64,000 nt of DNA from Sphingomonas liriopis (GCF_024211255.1 NZ_JAMLDY010000002.1:1-64000), one strand, 5' to 3'; positions 1 through 9,187 are shown, numbered from the stretch's first letter. The notes: a model not told the origin generated them from the sequence alone. Numbers and translations: made by a program.

Positions 1-1450
1 GGCCGCCGCGCGGGGCGTCGCCGTCGCGGGGCGGCCGGGCGCCGGACCGCGCCGGGCGGCTGCCGGCGGGCTTGGCGTCGCCGGAGCGTGATCTTTCGGA
101 GCTGCGACCCGGCTGGCGATCGTCAGCTTTCTCCCAAGGCTTGATCGCCGATCCACCGGTCGGGACGTTCATCCGCGGCACCGCGTCGTCGCGGCGCTGC
201 GGACGGGCACCGGGACGCGGCGGGCGGGCACCGGCGGGCTTCGCCTCGGTGCGATCCGGGCGACGGTCGTCACCGAACCGGCTGCGGGAGGGCTCGCGGT
301 CGCCGCCGCGATCGGTGCGGGGCTGGAAGGTCTTGCGCCCATCCTGACGCGCACCTGCGGACTCCGCGCGGGCAGGACGATCCGTGGTTGCCGAGGAATC
401 GCCACGCCGTGGCGCGCGACGGCCGCCGGCGGGAGCGGGCGTCCGCGCCGGGCGGTCCTCCGTCCGTGGCGCCTCGGCGGCATGCGTGCGGGCACGCGCC
501 CCGCGATCGACGGTCGGTGCGCTGCGGAAGCCGTCGCGCGCTGGTGCGGCGGCGCGGGCACCCGGGGCGGGTGCGGCGCGGGGCGCCTTGCTGGGCGTTT
601 CGACCGGGCGGGGGCGGGCACGCGCGCTGCGGTCCACCGTCGGTGCGGTGCGGAAGCCGTCGTGCGGCGCCTGCACGATCGGCTCGTCGGGCGCGCCGCC
701 CTTCAGCGTGCGGCGGAAGGCGACGACCTCATGCTGCTTGACCTCGCCGACGCCGCCGGCGGGCAGGTCGCCGAGCACGAACGGACCATAGCGCGTGCGG
801 ATCAGCCGGCTGACCTGCAGCCCCAGATATTCGAGCACGCGGCGCACCTCGCGGTTCTTGCCTTCGGTGATCGTGATCTCGATCCACACGTTGGCGCCGG
901 TGCGCCGTTCGATATTGGCGTCGATCGATCCGTAGCGGATGCCCTCGATCTCGACGCCCTCGGCCAGTTCCTCGAGCTGTTGCTGCGTGACGTTGCCATA
1001 GGCGCGCGCGCGATAGCTGCGCTCGACGCCGGTCGAAGGCAGTTCGAGCTGGCGCTTGAAGCCGCCGTCGGTGGTCAGCAGCAGCAGCCCTTCGGTATTG
1101 AGATCGAGCCGCCCGACCGGCACCAGCCGCGGCAGGTCGTGGGGCAGGCGATCGTAGATCGTCGGCCGCCCCTTGGGATCGCGCTCGGTGACGAGCAGCC
1201 CGGTCGGCTTGTGGTAGAGGAACAGCCGCGTCGGCTCGGGCAGCGCTACCGGCTGGCCATCGACGGTGACGCCGCGCAGCGATTTCAGGATCGTCGCGGG
1301 CGTATCGAGCACCGTGCCGTCCACCGCGACGCGGCCCTCGGCGATCATCCGTTCGATCTCGCGGCGGCTGGCGACGCCGGCACGGGCGAGCAGTTTGGCG
1401 ATGCGGTCGCCGGCGTTGGCACCGGTCTGGGTTTCGGGAGGTTGGGCCAT
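1..1450 (-). CDS. rluB: RsuA/RluB-family 23S rRNA pseudouridine synthase with long disordered tail (partial)
   Basis: The protein should convert a uridine in 23S rRNA to pseudouridine. Reading leftward from the ATG at 1450, residues about 15-75 form an S4 RNA-binding domain (IAKLLARAGVASRREIE). The synthase domain follows, with the catalytic aspartate in VGRLDLNTEG (D116) and the family motif EGKNREVRRVLEYLG near residue 200. The fold ends near residue 250. After that comes at least 230 residues of Arg/Pro/Ala/Gly/Asp-rich sequence, which is still open at the window edge, so the stop codon is not seen. The tail holds internal duplications, for example two copies of DGFR(T/S)APTVDR(S/G)ARAR. 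RluB tails in proteobacteria are often basic and disordered. RluB is the best match, but RluE/RluF-type relatives cannot be excluded by eye. Confidence 0.88.
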   Translation of the reverse strand, partial: MAQPPETQTGANAGDRIAKLLARAGVASRREIERMIAEGRVAVDGTVLDTPATILKSLRGVTVDGQPVALPEPTRLFLYHKPTGLLVTERDPKGRPTIYDRLPHDLPRLVPVGRLDLNTEGLLLLTTDGGFKRQLELPSTGVERSYRARAYGNVTQQQLEELAEGVEIEGIRYGSIDANIERRTGANVWIEITITEGKNREVRRVLEYLGLQVSRLIRTRYGPFVLGDLPAGGVGEVKQHEVVAFRRTLKGGAPDEPIVQAPHDGFRTAPTVDRSARARPRPVETPSKAPRAAPAPGARAAAPARDGFRSAPTVDRGARARTHAAEAPRTEDRPARTPAPAGGRRAPRRGDSSATTDRPARAESAGARQDGRKTFQPRTDRGGDREPSRSRFGDDRRPDRTEAKPAGARPPRPGARPQRRDDAVPRMNVPTGGSAIKPWEKADDRQPGRSSERSRSGDAKPAGSRPARSGARPPRDGDAPRGG

Positions 1451-1577
1451 GATCCGCCCATAACGCGCAAAGTGCGGGCAGAGCGAAATTATTTGCGTCG
1501 CTTGCCGTCGATACGCGTTATCTTGCGTGAGCGTAACAATCCATGGACGCCGGCAGGACGAGGGGCAGAGCGGGCGC

Positions 1578-2012
1578 ATGTTGTTCGGGAAGAAGAAGCG
1601 ACGGATCGAGCGGTTGCTCGTCGTGGAGGACGAACCGCTGATCGCGTTCGATACCGAACATGTCCTGACCGACGCGAGTTACGTCGTGGTAGCCACCGTG
1701 GATCGGGTTGCCGATGCGCTCGCCGTGCTGCGGTCGGGCGTGGGGATCGATCTGGTGCTGGTCGATGTCAGCCTTGCCGACGGATCGGGTCTCGACGTCG
1801 CGCGTGCCGCGGGCGAGGCGGGCGTGCCGGTGCTGTTCGTCACCGGCAATTGCCCGGTCGAGGCGGTGACGCTCGCCGCCGGGTGCCTCGCCAAGCCGTA
1901 TCAGCAGCGCGACCTGATCGGTGCGATCGAGGCGATCGACGCGACGCTGGCGGGCAAGCCGCCCAGGCGCCTGCCGACCGGATTGCGATTGTTCGAGCGC
2001 GCCGCCGGCTGA
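1578..2012 (+). CDS. Single-domain response regulator (receiver only)
   Basis: A 144-residue protein that is almost entirely a CheY-like receiver domain. The acidic pocket is E17-D18-E19 (LLVVEDEPL), the phospho-acceptor is D63 (LVLVDVSLAD), the conserved Thr is T89 (FVTGN) and the conserved Lys is K106 (CLAKPY). No output domain follows, so it probably acts through protein-protein contact or as a phosphate sink. I chose the ATG at 1578 because a purine-rich stretch lies upstream and the protein then begins just before the receiver fold; an upstream GTG at 1527 would add 17 poorly conserved residues. No kinase is adjacent. A similar lone receiver lies beside cckA at 38.9 kb. Confidence 0.88.
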   Translation: MLFGKKKRRIERLLVVEDEPLIAFDTEHVLTDASYVVVATVDRVADALAVLRSGVGIDLVLVDVSLADGSGLDVARAAGEAGVPVLFVTGNCPVEAVTLAAGCLAKPYQQRDLIGAIEAIDATLAGKPPRRLPTGLRLFERAAG

Positions 2013-2067
2013 GCCCATCCCCGCAAAGCCGCTGGTCGCCCGCGAAATTGGCGCTAGTGTCCCGCGC

Positions 2068-3471
2068 ATGTTGACCGGCAGTAACCTGTATTTCCTGATC
2101 GTCGCGGCGATCGCCGTCCTGCTGATCGTCGCGATGCGACGGTCGACCGCCGTGCGCGCGAGACTGGCGCCGCTCGCGCCCTATGCGGAGCGTGGGCCGA
2201 TCGCGGTGTTCTTCATGGGCATCTCATCGGGCCTCGCCTTCACGATGATCGGCGCGACGCTGACGACGCGGTTGAAGCAGGACGGGCTCGACAAGGCGAC
2301 GATCACCGCCTTCACGCTGGGCTTCCTCGTCTACAACCTGAAGCCGTTATGGGCGTGGATGGTCGATGGCGTGACGCTGCCGCTGATCGGCCGGCTGGGG
2401 CAGCGCGTGTCGTGGGTGCTACTGTCGGGCGTGCTGGTGATCGCGGCGGTGACCAACCTCGCCTTCGTCGATCCCGCCGCCGATCTGCAGGCGACGATCA
2501 TCGCCGCGATCCTGGTCGGGTTCGCCGGCGCGACCTACGATATCGTCATCGACGCCTATCGCATCGAGACGCTGGAGCCCAACCAGATGGGCGTCGGTTC
2601 GGGGATGACGCAATATGGCTGGCGGATCGGATCGGTGCTCGCCGGAGCGCTGGCGCTGGTGATCGCGGCGCGGTCGAACTGGCATGTCGCCTATCTCGCC
2701 TGCGTCGTCTTCGCCCTGCCGGCGATGATCGTCGCGCTGGTCCGCGGCGAACCGCATCGCCGGCGCGAACCGATCAAGCGCCATGGCGCGGCCGAGATCG
2801 TGGCTTCGATCGCCAACCCCTTCCTCGAATTCTTCCGCCGGCACGGCGCGTTCGTGATCCTGGCGTTCATCCTGCTGCACAAGATCGGCGATACGCTGGG
2901 GCAGCAGGCGCTGCGGCTGCTGCTCGACGACCTGCATTTCAGCAACGACGAGATCGCGTTGTACGACGTGATGATCGGTTTCTGGGCGTTCTGGATCGGC
3001 ATCGCATTGGGGGGCGTGCTGTATGCGCGGATGGGTCTCAAGCGATCGGTGATGCTCAGCCTGGTGCTGATGATGGTGTCCAACGCCGGGTTCGCGCTGC
3101 TCGCCGGGGCGGGGCACAGCAACATCGGCCTGGCGGGCGCGATGGCGTTCGAGAATCTGGCGAGCGGCATCGGCGGCGTGACGGTGGTCGCCTATTTCTC
3201 CGCACTGTGCGACCTGCGCTTCACCGCCGCGCAATATGCGCTGATCTCGGCGGCGGCGAGCATCGTCGGGCGCGTGCTGACCGCGACGACCACGGGCAAG
3301 CTGGTCGACAGCTTCGGCTATGTCGCCTTCTACTGGGGCACGACCGCGGCGGCGTTGCCCGGCGTGCTGCTGTTCTGGTGGATGAGCCGGTCGGGCCTGA
3401 TCGACCGTTCGATCGGTAGCGCCGGGGTCGCCGGCGAGGGCGACGTTCGCGCGGAGCATCCCGAAGACTAG
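2068..3471 (+). CDS. ampG: AmpG/PAT-family MFS transporter
   Basis: A 467-residue polytopic inner-membrane protein with about 12 to 14 hydrophobic helices spread over its length. The first is at residues 4-22, and the family signature region FFMGISSGLAFTMIG follows. The stretch DGLDKATITAFTLGFLVYNLKPLWAW is typical of the PAT/AmpG subfamily of major facilitator proteins. AmpG imports anhydro-muropeptides for cell-wall recycling and indirectly controls beta-lactamase induction in some bacteria. Substrate identity is inferred from family resemblance only. The gene lies 55 nt after a lone receiver gene and runs into a palindromic intergenic region shared with convergent engB. Confidence 0.82.
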   Translation: MLTGSNLYFLIVAAIAVLLIVAMRRSTAVRARLAPLAPYAERGPIAVFFMGISSGLAFTMIGATLTTRLKQDGLDKATITAFTLGFLVYNLKPLWAWMVDGVTLPLIGRLGQRVSWVLLSGVLVIAAVTNLAFVDPAADLQATIIAAILVGFAGATYDIVIDAYRIETLEPNQMGVGSGMTQYGWRIGSVLAGALALVIAARSNWHVAYLACVVFALPAMIVALVRGEPHRRREPIKRHGAAEIVASIANPFLEFFRRHGAFVILAFILLHKIGDTLGQQALRLLLDDLHFSNDEIALYDVMIGFWAFWIGIALGGVLYARMGLKRSVMLSLVLMMVSNAGFALLAGAGHSNIGLAGAMAFENLASGIGGVTVVAYFSALCDLRFTAAQYALISAAASIVGRVLTATTTGKLVDSFGYVAFYWGTTAAALPGVLLFWWMSRSGLIDRSIGSAGVAGEGDVRAEHPED

Positions 3472-3570
3472 GATCGATCGACATTCAGACGGGTGAACGA
3501 CGATACGTCCTCCCCCCACGACAGGGCTATCGCATATGGCCGCGTGACAACCGGCAGCCTGGAATAGTTC

Positions 3571-3663
3571 GTCACCCCGGACTTGTTCCGGGGTCCACCG
3601 TGCCGCAAGCTTCGAAACGACAAGTTCGCCGAACCGTGGACCCTGGAACAAGTCCGGGGTGAC
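3571..3663. repeat. Dispersed inverted repeat, family A (GTCACCCCGG type)
   Basis: Outer arms read GTCACCCCGGACTTGTTCCG and its near-perfect reverse complement at the right end, each about 28 nt, with roughly 37 nt between. Related elements with the same arms lie at 39390-39495 and 49200-49305. A variant with CCCCAGC(n)GCTGGGG arms lies at 10830-10914, and a single half is at 63802-63824. All are intergenic. RNA from either strand could fold into a long hairpin, so it may end or stabilise transcripts of the two converging genes. Confidence 0.85.
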
Positions 3664-3786
3664 GAAGGAATTGGGGAGCCGCCGGCCAATCACTCATATG
3701 CAATAGCCCTGCCCGCCAAAGGGGGCGGAATGTCTCTACGCCGCTGAATGTCGATCCCGCCTAGACGTTTAGTCTAGCGCATCTCC

Positions 3787-3853
3787 CGTTCGCCGTGAGC
3801 TTGTCGAGACGCATTGAGAGTTCCCCTGCTTCGACAGGCTCGGCACGAGCGGT
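3787..3853. repeat. Dispersed inverted repeat, family B (TTCGACAGGCTC type)
   Basis: The left arm CCGTTCGCCGTGAGCTTGTC pairs imperfectly with the right arm built on GCTTCGACAGGCTCGGCACG. The same family occurs at 60161-60229, again between two converging genes. A degraded piece with GTTCGCCCTGAGCCTATG is visible near 39312. Confidence 0.75.
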
Positions 3854-3866
3854 GGCTGGGTCTGGA

Positions 3867-4532
3867 TCAGCCCACCGCCTCGAGCACCGCCGCACGCAGT
3901 TCGGCGATGCCCATGCCGCCTTCGCTCGACGTCGCGAGGATATCAGGGTGGGCCGCCGGCCGCTTGCGCGCTTCCGCGGCGACGCTGTCCATCACGTCGG
4001 CGAGTTCGGTCGCTTTGACCTTGTCCGCCTTGGTGAGGACGAGGCGATAGCTGACCGCCGCCTTGTCGAGCATTTCGAGAATGTCGCGGTCGACGTCCTT
4101 GATGCCGTGCCGCGAATCGATCAGCACCAGCGCGCGCTTCAACGTATCCCGCCCGCGCAGGAAGTCGTTGACCAGGAACCGCCACTTTTTGACGACGTCC
4201 TTGGGGGCCTTGGCGAAACCATAGCCCGGCATGTCGACCAGCCGGAACGCCAGCGGCGCGCCGACGTCGAAGAAGTTGAGCTCCTGCGTGCGGCCCGGCG
4301 TGTTCGAGGTGCGGGCGAGGCCGTTTCGGCCGGTCAGCGCGTTGAGCAGCGACGATTTGCCGACATTGGAGCGGCCGGCGAACGCCACCTCGGGCACGAC
4401 GGGTGCGGGCAGATGTTCGAGCGCGGGCGCCGATTTGAGGAAGCTGACCGGACCCGCGAAGGTCTTGCGCGCGTGCTCGATCAGCTCAGCCGAGAAGCCA
4501 TCGTCCTCGGGAATGGCGATGTCCTCGCTCAC
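3867..4532 (-). CDS. engB: Ribosome biogenesis GTP-binding protein EngB (YihA/YsxC)
   Basis: A 221-residue GTPase needed for late assembly of the large ribosomal subunit. The G1 motif is [15 protein letters not shown]3 is [11 protein letters not shown], and G4 is TKAD in [12 protein letters not shown]. The start is a GTG whose first base lies inside the end of yidC (overlap GTGA, 4 nt), so translation is probably coupled to yidC. It is the last gene of the leftward cluster rpmH-rnpA-yidD-yidC-engB and ends in a convergent gap full of inverted repeats. Confidence 0.95.
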   Translation of the reverse strand: MSEDIAIPEDDGFSAELIEHARKTFAGPVSFLKSAPALEHLPAPVVPEVAFAGRSNVGKSSLLNALTGRNGLARTSNTPGRTQELNFFDVGAPLAFRLVDMPGYGFAKAPKDVVKKWRFLVNDFLRGRDTLKRALVLIDSRHGIKDVDRDILEMLDKAAVSYRLVLTKADKVKATELADVMDSVAAEARKRPAAHPDILATSSEGGMGIAELRAAVLEAVG

Positions 4533-6232
4533 TTGGCGGCCGCGATCTTGAGGTCGGGGTGGCGCGCGTAGAGCACGCGCTGCTGCAGGATCGCGAGGAA
4601 GTTCGACGCGATCCAGTAGACCTGCAGCCCGACCGGATAGCTCGCCATCACGAACATCAGCACCCAGGGGATGATCGCGAACACCTGCTTCTGCGTGTCG
4701 TCCATCGGCGCCGGGTTGAGCTTGAACTGGAAGTACATCGAGATGCCGAGGATGATCGGCACGACGCCGATCGCGATCATGTGCGGCGGGGTGAAGTGCA
4801 GGAAGCCGAACAGGTTGAGCGGGGTCAGCGGATCGGGCGCGGACAGATCCTTGATCCACGCGACGAACGGCTGGTGCCGCATCTCGATCGTCAGCATCAG
4901 CACCTTGTACAGCGCGTAGAAGATCGGGATCTGCAGCAGCGTCGGCAGGCAGCCGGCGACGGGATTGACCTTCTCCGTCTTGTAGAGCGCCATCACCTCC
5001 TGCTGCATGCGCGGCTTGTCGTCCTTGTAGCGCTCCTGGATCGCCTTCATCTTCGGCTGGATGCCACGCATCTTCGCCATGCTGGCGAACTGGCGCTGCG
5101 CGATCGGGAACATCAGGCCGCGGATGGTCAGCGTCAGCAGGATGATCGCGAGACCGAAATTGCCGACCATGCGGAACAGCCAGTCGAGATAGGTGAAGAT
5201 CGGCTTTTCGACGATCTCGAACCAGCCCCAGTCGATCGCCTTGTCGAGCTTGGTGACGCCGGCGTCGTTCTCGTAATGCTGGAGCGCCTTCACTTCCTTG
5301 GCGCCCGCGAAGAAGCGGCTGGTCTGGGTCAGCGCGCGGCCGGCGGGCAGCAGCTTGGGTGCGAAGGCATAGTCCGCCTGATAGGCGGTGTTGGCGCCGG
5401 CGCGGAACTGGCCGTCGAACTGTGCCGCCTGATCGGGGACGAGCGCGGTCAACCAGTATTTGTCGGTGAAGCCGAGCCAGCCGCCGGTCGTGGTGAACTT
5501 CTCGGGCGCCTTGTCGAGGTCCTTGAACTTGGTGCCGTAATCGGCGCCGCCGCCATGGACCGCCATCGGGCCGGTGTGGATCTGCCACGTGCCGGGGTCC
5601 TTCGACACGCCGACGCGGTTGACGTAACCATAGGGCGCGACCGGCACCGGTGCGGCGCCGGCGTTCTGAACCGTTTGGCGAACGGTGAACATGTATTGGT
5701 CGTCGACCGACAGCTCGATCGCGAAGCGCTGACCCGTAGCGTTGGCGGCGGTCAGCGTCACCGGGCGACCGGGGGCCAGCAGCTGCGACGAGGCGGTCCA
5801 CACCGCGTCGGCAGCGGGCGGTTTCAGCCCGTCGTCGCGCCAGCCGAAGCCGGCGAAATAGGCTTCGGGTGCGCCGGCGGGCGACAGCAGCCGGATCGGC
5901 GGCGAATCCTTGGCGATCGTTTCCTTGTACCTGACCAGCACGAGGTCGTCGATGCGCGCGCCCTTGAGGTTGATCGAGCCCTGCAGGGTCGGGGTCTGGA
6001 TGCGCACGCGCGGGCTTTCGCCGAGCACCGCCTGGCGGCTGCGCGTCGCGGCGGGCGCGTCCGCGGTCGGATCGGCGGTCTTGGTGGTCACCGGCACCGA
6101 CTTGCCGTTGACGATCTTCGTCACCGGCGGGTTGGCGACGGGGAAGAACTTGCCCTGGATCAGCGGCCAGGCGAACAGGATCACCGCCGCGATCACCGCG
6201 AACAGGACGAAATTCTGACGGTCTTTGTTCAA
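4529..6232 (-). CDS. yidC: Membrane protein insertase YidC
   Basis: A 567-residue inner-membrane insertase that works alone or with SecYEG. An N-terminal helix (residues about 6-24, [17 protein letters not shown]) is followed by a large periplasmic P1 domain (about 55-340). The conserved C-terminal five-helix core begins near [17 protein letters not shown] and contains the family segment [20 protein letters not shown] and the pair [20 protein letters not shown]. The start codon is TTG (MNKDRQN), the usual YidC beginning. It lies 33 nt after yidD and overlaps engB by 4 nt. Confidence 0.97.
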   Translation of the reverse strand: MNKDRQNFVLFAVIAAVILFAWPLIQGKFFPVANPPVTKIVNGKSVPVTTKTADPTADAPAATRSRQAVLGESPRVRIQTPTLQGSINLKGARIDDLVLVRYKETIAKDSPPIRLLSPAGAPEAYFAGFGWRDDGLKPPAADAVWTASSQLLAPGRPVTLTAANATGQRFAIELSVDDQYMFTVRQTVQNAGAAPVPVAPYGYVNRVGVSKDPGTWQIHTGPMAVHGGGADYGTKFKDLDKAPEKFTTTGGWLGFTDKYWLTALVPDQAAQFDGQFRAGANTAYQADYAFAPKLLPAGRALTQTSRFFAGAKEVKALQHYENDAGVTKLDKAIDWGWFEIVEKPIFTYLDWLFRMVGNFGLAIILLTLTIRGLMFPIAQRQFASMAKMRGIQPKMKAIQERYKDDKPRMQQEVMALYKTEKVNPVAGCLPTLLQIPIFYALYKVLMLTIEMRHQPFVAWIKDLSAPDPLTPLNLFGFLHFTPPHMIAIGVVPIILGISMYFQFKLNPAPMDDTQKQVFAIIPWVLMFVMASYPVGLQVYWIASNFLAILQQRVLYARHPDLKIAAAK

Positions 6233-6265
6233 GGTCTCAGCCCCTTTTGCCGGTCGGGCGGCGTC

Positions 6266-6478
6266 TCATGGGACGGGATCGGGTCCGTACCCGCCCCAAG
6301 GATGGCAGCGCGCAATCCGCTTCGCCGCCAGCCAGCCCCCTTTGGCCGCGCCATAGCGGCGAAGTGCGGTGATTGCATAGGCCGAACACGACGGCTGGTA
6401 GCGGCAGGTCGGCGGCAGGATCGCCGATGGCCCCATCTGCCAGCCGCGCGCGATCAGGATCAGCAGCCGCGCGATCAT
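6266..6478 (-). CDS. yidD: Membrane protein insertion efficiency factor YidD
   Basis: A 70-residue protein with the YidD core [19 protein letters not shown] and the terminal [12 protein letters not shown]. An amphipathic N-terminal helix ([14 protein letters not shown]) probably lies on the inner membrane. The family assists YidC-dependent insertion. It overlaps the end of rnpA by 4 nt (ATGA) and precedes yidC, the standard gene order. Confidence 0.95.
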   Translation of the reverse strand: MIARLLILIARGWQMGPSAILPPTCRYQPSCSAYAITALRRYGAAKGGWLAAKRIARCHPWGGYGPDPVP

Positions 6479-6903
6479 CGGCGCGGCTTGCGCGGCCCGC
6501 GCGGTCGCGCCGGGGAATCCTCGCCACGGGCGATCTTGCCGAGCGCCTTGGCGAATTCCGCCTTGAGCAGCGCATGGTCGCGCTCGATCCCGCCGTCGCG
6601 ACCGATCAGCACATGGTCGGCGCCGCGGATGCCGCCGGCGGGCAACAGCTCGCGCGCCAACGCCCGCAGCCGCCGTTTCATGCGGTTGCGGACGACGGCG
6701 TTGCCGATCTTCTTGGTGACGGTGAAGCCGACGCGGATCGCGGGATCGCCGTCCTTGCGGTCGTGCACCAGCAGGACGAATCCCGGCATCGGCGCACGCC
6801 GCCCGGCATTGGCCGCGAGGAAATCGCGGCGCTGCGTCAGCGTCCGTATCGCGGCATCGCCGACGGAAGCATGGACGTCGGCAGCACCGACGTCCGGCGT
6901 CAC
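6475..6903 (-). CDS. rnpA: Ribonuclease P protein component RnpA
   Basis: A 142-residue basic protein that partners the RNase P RNA in tRNA 5' maturation. The core begins at [14 protein letters not shown] and has the RNR signature in [18 protein letters not shown]. The GTG at 6903 is chosen because it lies two bases after the rpmH stop and keeps a typical length. The first 20 or so residues ([17 protein letters not shown]) are poorly conserved, so the true start could be slightly different. The C-terminal tail is Arg/Pro-rich. Confidence 0.93.
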   Translation of the reverse strand: MTPDVGAADVHASVGDAAIRTLTQRRDFLAANAGRRAPMPGFVLLVHDRKDGDPAIRVGFTVTKKIGNAVVRNRMKRRLRALARELLPAGGIRGADHVLIGRDGGIERDHALLKAEFAKALGKIARGEDSPARPRGPRKPRR

Positions 6904-6905
6904 GG

Positions 6906-7040
6906 TTACGCCGACAGCTTCTTGCGGCCGCGCGCGCGGCGGGCGCGGATCACCGCACGGCCACCGACGGTCGCCATTCGCGAGCGGAAGCCGTGGCGGC
7001 GGGCACGCACCAGGTTGCTCGGCTGAAAGGTCCGCTTCAT
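6906..7040 (-). CDS. rpmH: 50S ribosomal protein L34
   Basis: A 44-residue basic protein, [20 protein letters not shown] followed by [11 protein letters not shown] and ending RGRKKLSA. This is the complete L34 family sequence. A good ribosome-binding site (GAGGAA) lies just upstream of the ATG. The gene heads the leftward rpmH-rnpA-yidD-yidC-engB cluster and is preceded by a terminator-like hairpin at 7062-7093. dnaA, which is beside rpmH in many bacteria, is not here. Confidence 0.98.
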   Translation of the reverse strand: MKRTFQPSNLVRARRHGFRSRMATVGGRAVIRARRARGRKKLSA

Positions 7041-7061
7041 GATTCATTCCTCGAATACGTC

Positions 7062-7093
7062 GAAATAGAAAACGGCCGCCACGCGGGACGGCC
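7062..7093 (-). terminator. Intrinsic terminator or rpmH leader attenuator
   Basis: On the minus strand GGCCG and CGGCC arms enclose a 10-nt loop and are followed by GTTTTCTATTT. This is the most terminator-like hairpin I found in the window. It lies between the stop of the PGPGW protein gene (7131) and the rpmH start (7040). It may end the upstream transcript or attenuate entry into rpmH. Confidence 0.6.
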
Positions 7094-7130
7094 TTGATGG
7101 CGTCGCGCTTACCGGGGCGAACCGCGGAAG

Positions 7131-7406
7131 TCAACGCGGGCGCAGTTTGTCGCGCGCGTGGCGACGAAGGGCGCTCCGCCGCCGCATCGCCCGATCGACC
7201 AGCCCGCCGATGCGCGGCCAGCGCCGCTTCGCGCGGGCGAACCGCACCTGCGCCCAGCGGGAATTGCGCAATACCAGCACCAGCCCGCCGGCGAACAGGA
7301 AGATGCCGCCCGGCCCCGGCAACGGCCCGACGATCCCCGCCGCCACGATCAGCAGGATGCCGAGCGCAAGCTGCAACGCGCGGCTGACGGGATGGCGATC
7401 GGTCAT
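7131..7406 (-). CDS. Small PGPGW-type transmembrane protein
   Basis: A 91-residue protein with two hydrophobic segments (about 10-26, LQLALGILLIVAAGIVG, and 32-46, GGIFLFAGGLVLVLR) joined by the turn PLPGPGG, the signature of the PGPGW transmembrane family of unknown function. The C-terminal half is strongly basic and probably cytoplasmic. GAGG six bases before the ATG serves as ribosome-binding site. It is the first of the leftward genes before rpmH, but a hairpin terminator separates the two. Confidence 0.8.
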   Translation of the reverse strand: MTDRHPVSRALQLALGILLIVAAGIVGPLPGPGGIFLFAGGLVLVLRNSRWAQVRFARAKRRWPRIGGLVDRAMRRRSALRRHARDKLRPR

Positions 7407-7521
7407 ACGGCCTCAATTGGCGATGGTGCATTGCTTGCACAAGACACCTTGGAAAATCTTGGTTGATCGGTTCCCGCGCTTGCGAAAGCGGCTATGAACG
7501 CGGGCTGACGGGGGGACGGGC

Positions 7522-9030
7522 ATGGCGGCGATCGTGCAGACGGTGGCGTATCTGGGGCTGGAGGCGCGCGGCGTCGAGGTGCAGGTGCAGCTCATCCCCG
7601 GCCTGCCCGCCTTCCACGTCGTCGGCCTGGGCGACAAGGCGGTCGCCGAAAGCCGCGAGCGCGTCCGCGCCGCGATCTCGGCGATGGGCCTCGCGCTCCC
7701 GCCCAAGCGGATCGTCGTCAACCTGTCGCCCGCAGACCTGCCCAAGGAAGGCTCGCACTTCGACCTGCCGATCGCGCTCGCGTTGCTGGGCGCGATGGGG
7801 GTGATCGACGTCGAGGGGCTGGCCGATTACGTCGTCGTCGGCGAACTCGGCCTCGACGGTCGCATCGCGCCGTCGCCGGGCGTGCTGCTCGCGGCGTTGC
7901 ACGCGGGCGCGGAGGGCAGGGGCCTCGTCTGCCCCGCCGCGCAAGGCTCGGAAGCCGCCTGGGCCGGCTCGATCGAGGTGCTCGCCGCACCCGACCTGCT
8001 CGCGCTCATCAACCATTTCAAGGGCCATGGCCTGCTCGCCCAGCCGCAGCCGGGTGAGGTCGAACCCGCCGGCCACGGCCCTGACCTCGCCCAGGTGAAG
8101 GGGCAGGAGGTCGCCAAGCGCGCGCTGGAGATCGCCGCCGCCGGTGGTCACAATCTGTTGATGGTTGGCCCTCCGGGTGCGGGCAAGTCGCTGATGGCAT
8201 CCTGCCTCCCCGGTATCCTGCCGCCACTCGACGCCGCCGAAGCGCTGGAGGTGTCGATGGTCCAGTCCGTCGCCGGCACGCTCGCCGGCGGTCGCCTCAC
8301 CCGCGCCCGCCCGTTCCGCAGCCCGCATCACAGCGCGTCGATGGCGGCGTTGACGGGCGGCGGGCTGAAGGTGAAGCCGGGCGAGGTCAGCCTCGCGCAT
8401 CTCGGCGTGCTGTTCCTCGACGAGCTGCCCGAGTTCCAGCGCGCCGTGCTCGATTCGCTGCGCCAGCCGTTGGAGGCGGGCGTGGTCAGCGTCGCCCGCG
8501 CCAACGCCCACGTCACCTTCCCGGCGCGCGTCCAGCTGATCGCGGCGATGAACCCGTGCCGCTGCGGCCATCTCGGCGACGCCAGCCTCGCCTGCGCCCG
8601 CGCGCCGCGCTGCGCCGCCGATTATCAGGCGAAGGTGTCTGGGCCGCTGCTCGATCGCATCGACCTGCACGTCGAGGTCGCTGCGGTCAGCGCCGCGGAC
8701 CTTGTGCTGCCGCCGCCCACCGAAGGATCGGCGGAGGTCGCCGCGCGCGTGGCCGCGGCGCGCGCCATCCAGACGGCACGCTATGCCGGCGGACCCGCGC
8801 GGACCAATGCCGAGGCCGATGGCGCGCTGCTGGATACGGTCGCGACCCCCGACGACGCCGGCCGCCGCCTGTTGGCGCAGGCGGCCGAGGCGATGCGCAT
8901 GTCGGCGCGCGGCTATACCCGCGTATTGCGCGTCGCGCGCACCATCGCCGATCTCGCCGGCCACGACGCGGTGGGCCGCGTCCACGTCGCGGAGGCGCTC
9001 AGTTATCGCCGGCGCGCGCCGACCGCCTGA
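7522..9030 (+). CDS. comM: ComM/YifB-family AAA ATPase (Mg-chelatase-like)
   Basis: A 502-residue protein. Residues about 20-140 form the YifB N-terminal domain (GLPAFHVVGLGDKAVAESRE, then LSPADLPKEGSHFDLPIAL). The Mg-chelatase-like AAA+ core has Walker A GPPGAGKS and Walker B VLFLDELPEF. The C-terminal part contains cysteines in AAMNPCRCGHLG. ComM is a hexameric helicase that drives branch migration during natural transformation in Vibrio; the family is widespread in non-competent bacteria too. A strong GGGGGGAC precedes the ATG. The gene is alone in its orientation, divergent from the PGPGW gene. Confidence 0.92.
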   Translation: MAAIVQTVAYLGLEARGVEVQVQLIPGLPAFHVVGLGDKAVAESRERVRAAISAMGLALPPKRIVVNLSPADLPKEGSHFDLPIALALLGAMGVIDVEGLADYVVVGELGLDGRIAPSPGVLLAALHAGAEGRGLVCPAAQGSEAAWAGSIEVLAAPDLLALINHFKGHGLLAQPQPGEVEPAGHGPDLAQVKGQEVAKRALEIAAAGGHNLLMVGPPGAGKSLMASCLPGILPPLDAAEALEVSMVQSVAGTLAGGRLTRARPFRSPHHSASMAALTGGGLKVKPGEVSLAHLGVLFLDELPEFQRAVLDSLRQPLEAGVVSVARANAHVTFPARVQLIAAMNPCRCGHLGDASLACARAPRCAADYQAKVSGPLLDRIDLHVEVAAVSAADLVLPPPTEGSAEVAARVAAARAIQTARYAGGPARTNAEADGALLDTVATPDDAGRRLLAQAAEAMRMSARGYTRVLRVARTIADLAGHDAVGRVHVAEALSYRRRAPTA

Positions 9031-9046
9031 TCGCCAGGCGCGGCGG

Positions 9047-9187
9047 TCATTCCGAGGCGGGCTGGCGCTGGTTCATCAGCTCGATGCAATCGATGAGCAG
9101 CGCCGCGATCACGTGCTCGCCCAGCGCATCGGCTTCGGCCAACGCATTCGACAGCAGATCGCGCAATTCCTTGTGTTCGACCACCAT
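9047..9187 (-). CDS. Small hypothetical protein, 46 aa
   Basis: A short ORF MVVEHKELRDLLSNALAEAD ... IELMNQRQPASE with protein-like helical, acidic composition. It lies convergent to comM with a 16-nt gap. I do not recognise a named family. No membrane segment or signal is visible. It may be a small regulatory or adaptor protein, but function is unknown. Confidence 0.55.
   Translation of the reverse strand: MVVEHKELRDLLSNALAEADALGEHVIAALLIDCIELMNQRQPASE

Larger units (their letters stand above)
3472..3866. other. Gene-free convergent gap with two palindromic repeats
   Basis: This 395-nt stretch separates the 3' ends of the ampG-like gene and engB. No ORF with coding character was found. It holds two unrelated inverted repeats (3571-3663 and 3787-3853), annotated separately. 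The part between them shows nothing I can name. Confidence 0.7.

Noticed and set aside
482-2074. 530-codon open frame antisense to the RluB-like gene and into the receiver gene
   Set aside because: Its beginning mirrors the GC-rich tail and it crosses a real gene start. The RluB-like reading on the minus strand has clear family motifs.
4559-7042. 827-codon open frame antisense to yidC, rnpA and rpmH
   Set aside because: The frame runs across four certain genes on the other strand and has the same shadow composition. No domain is visible.
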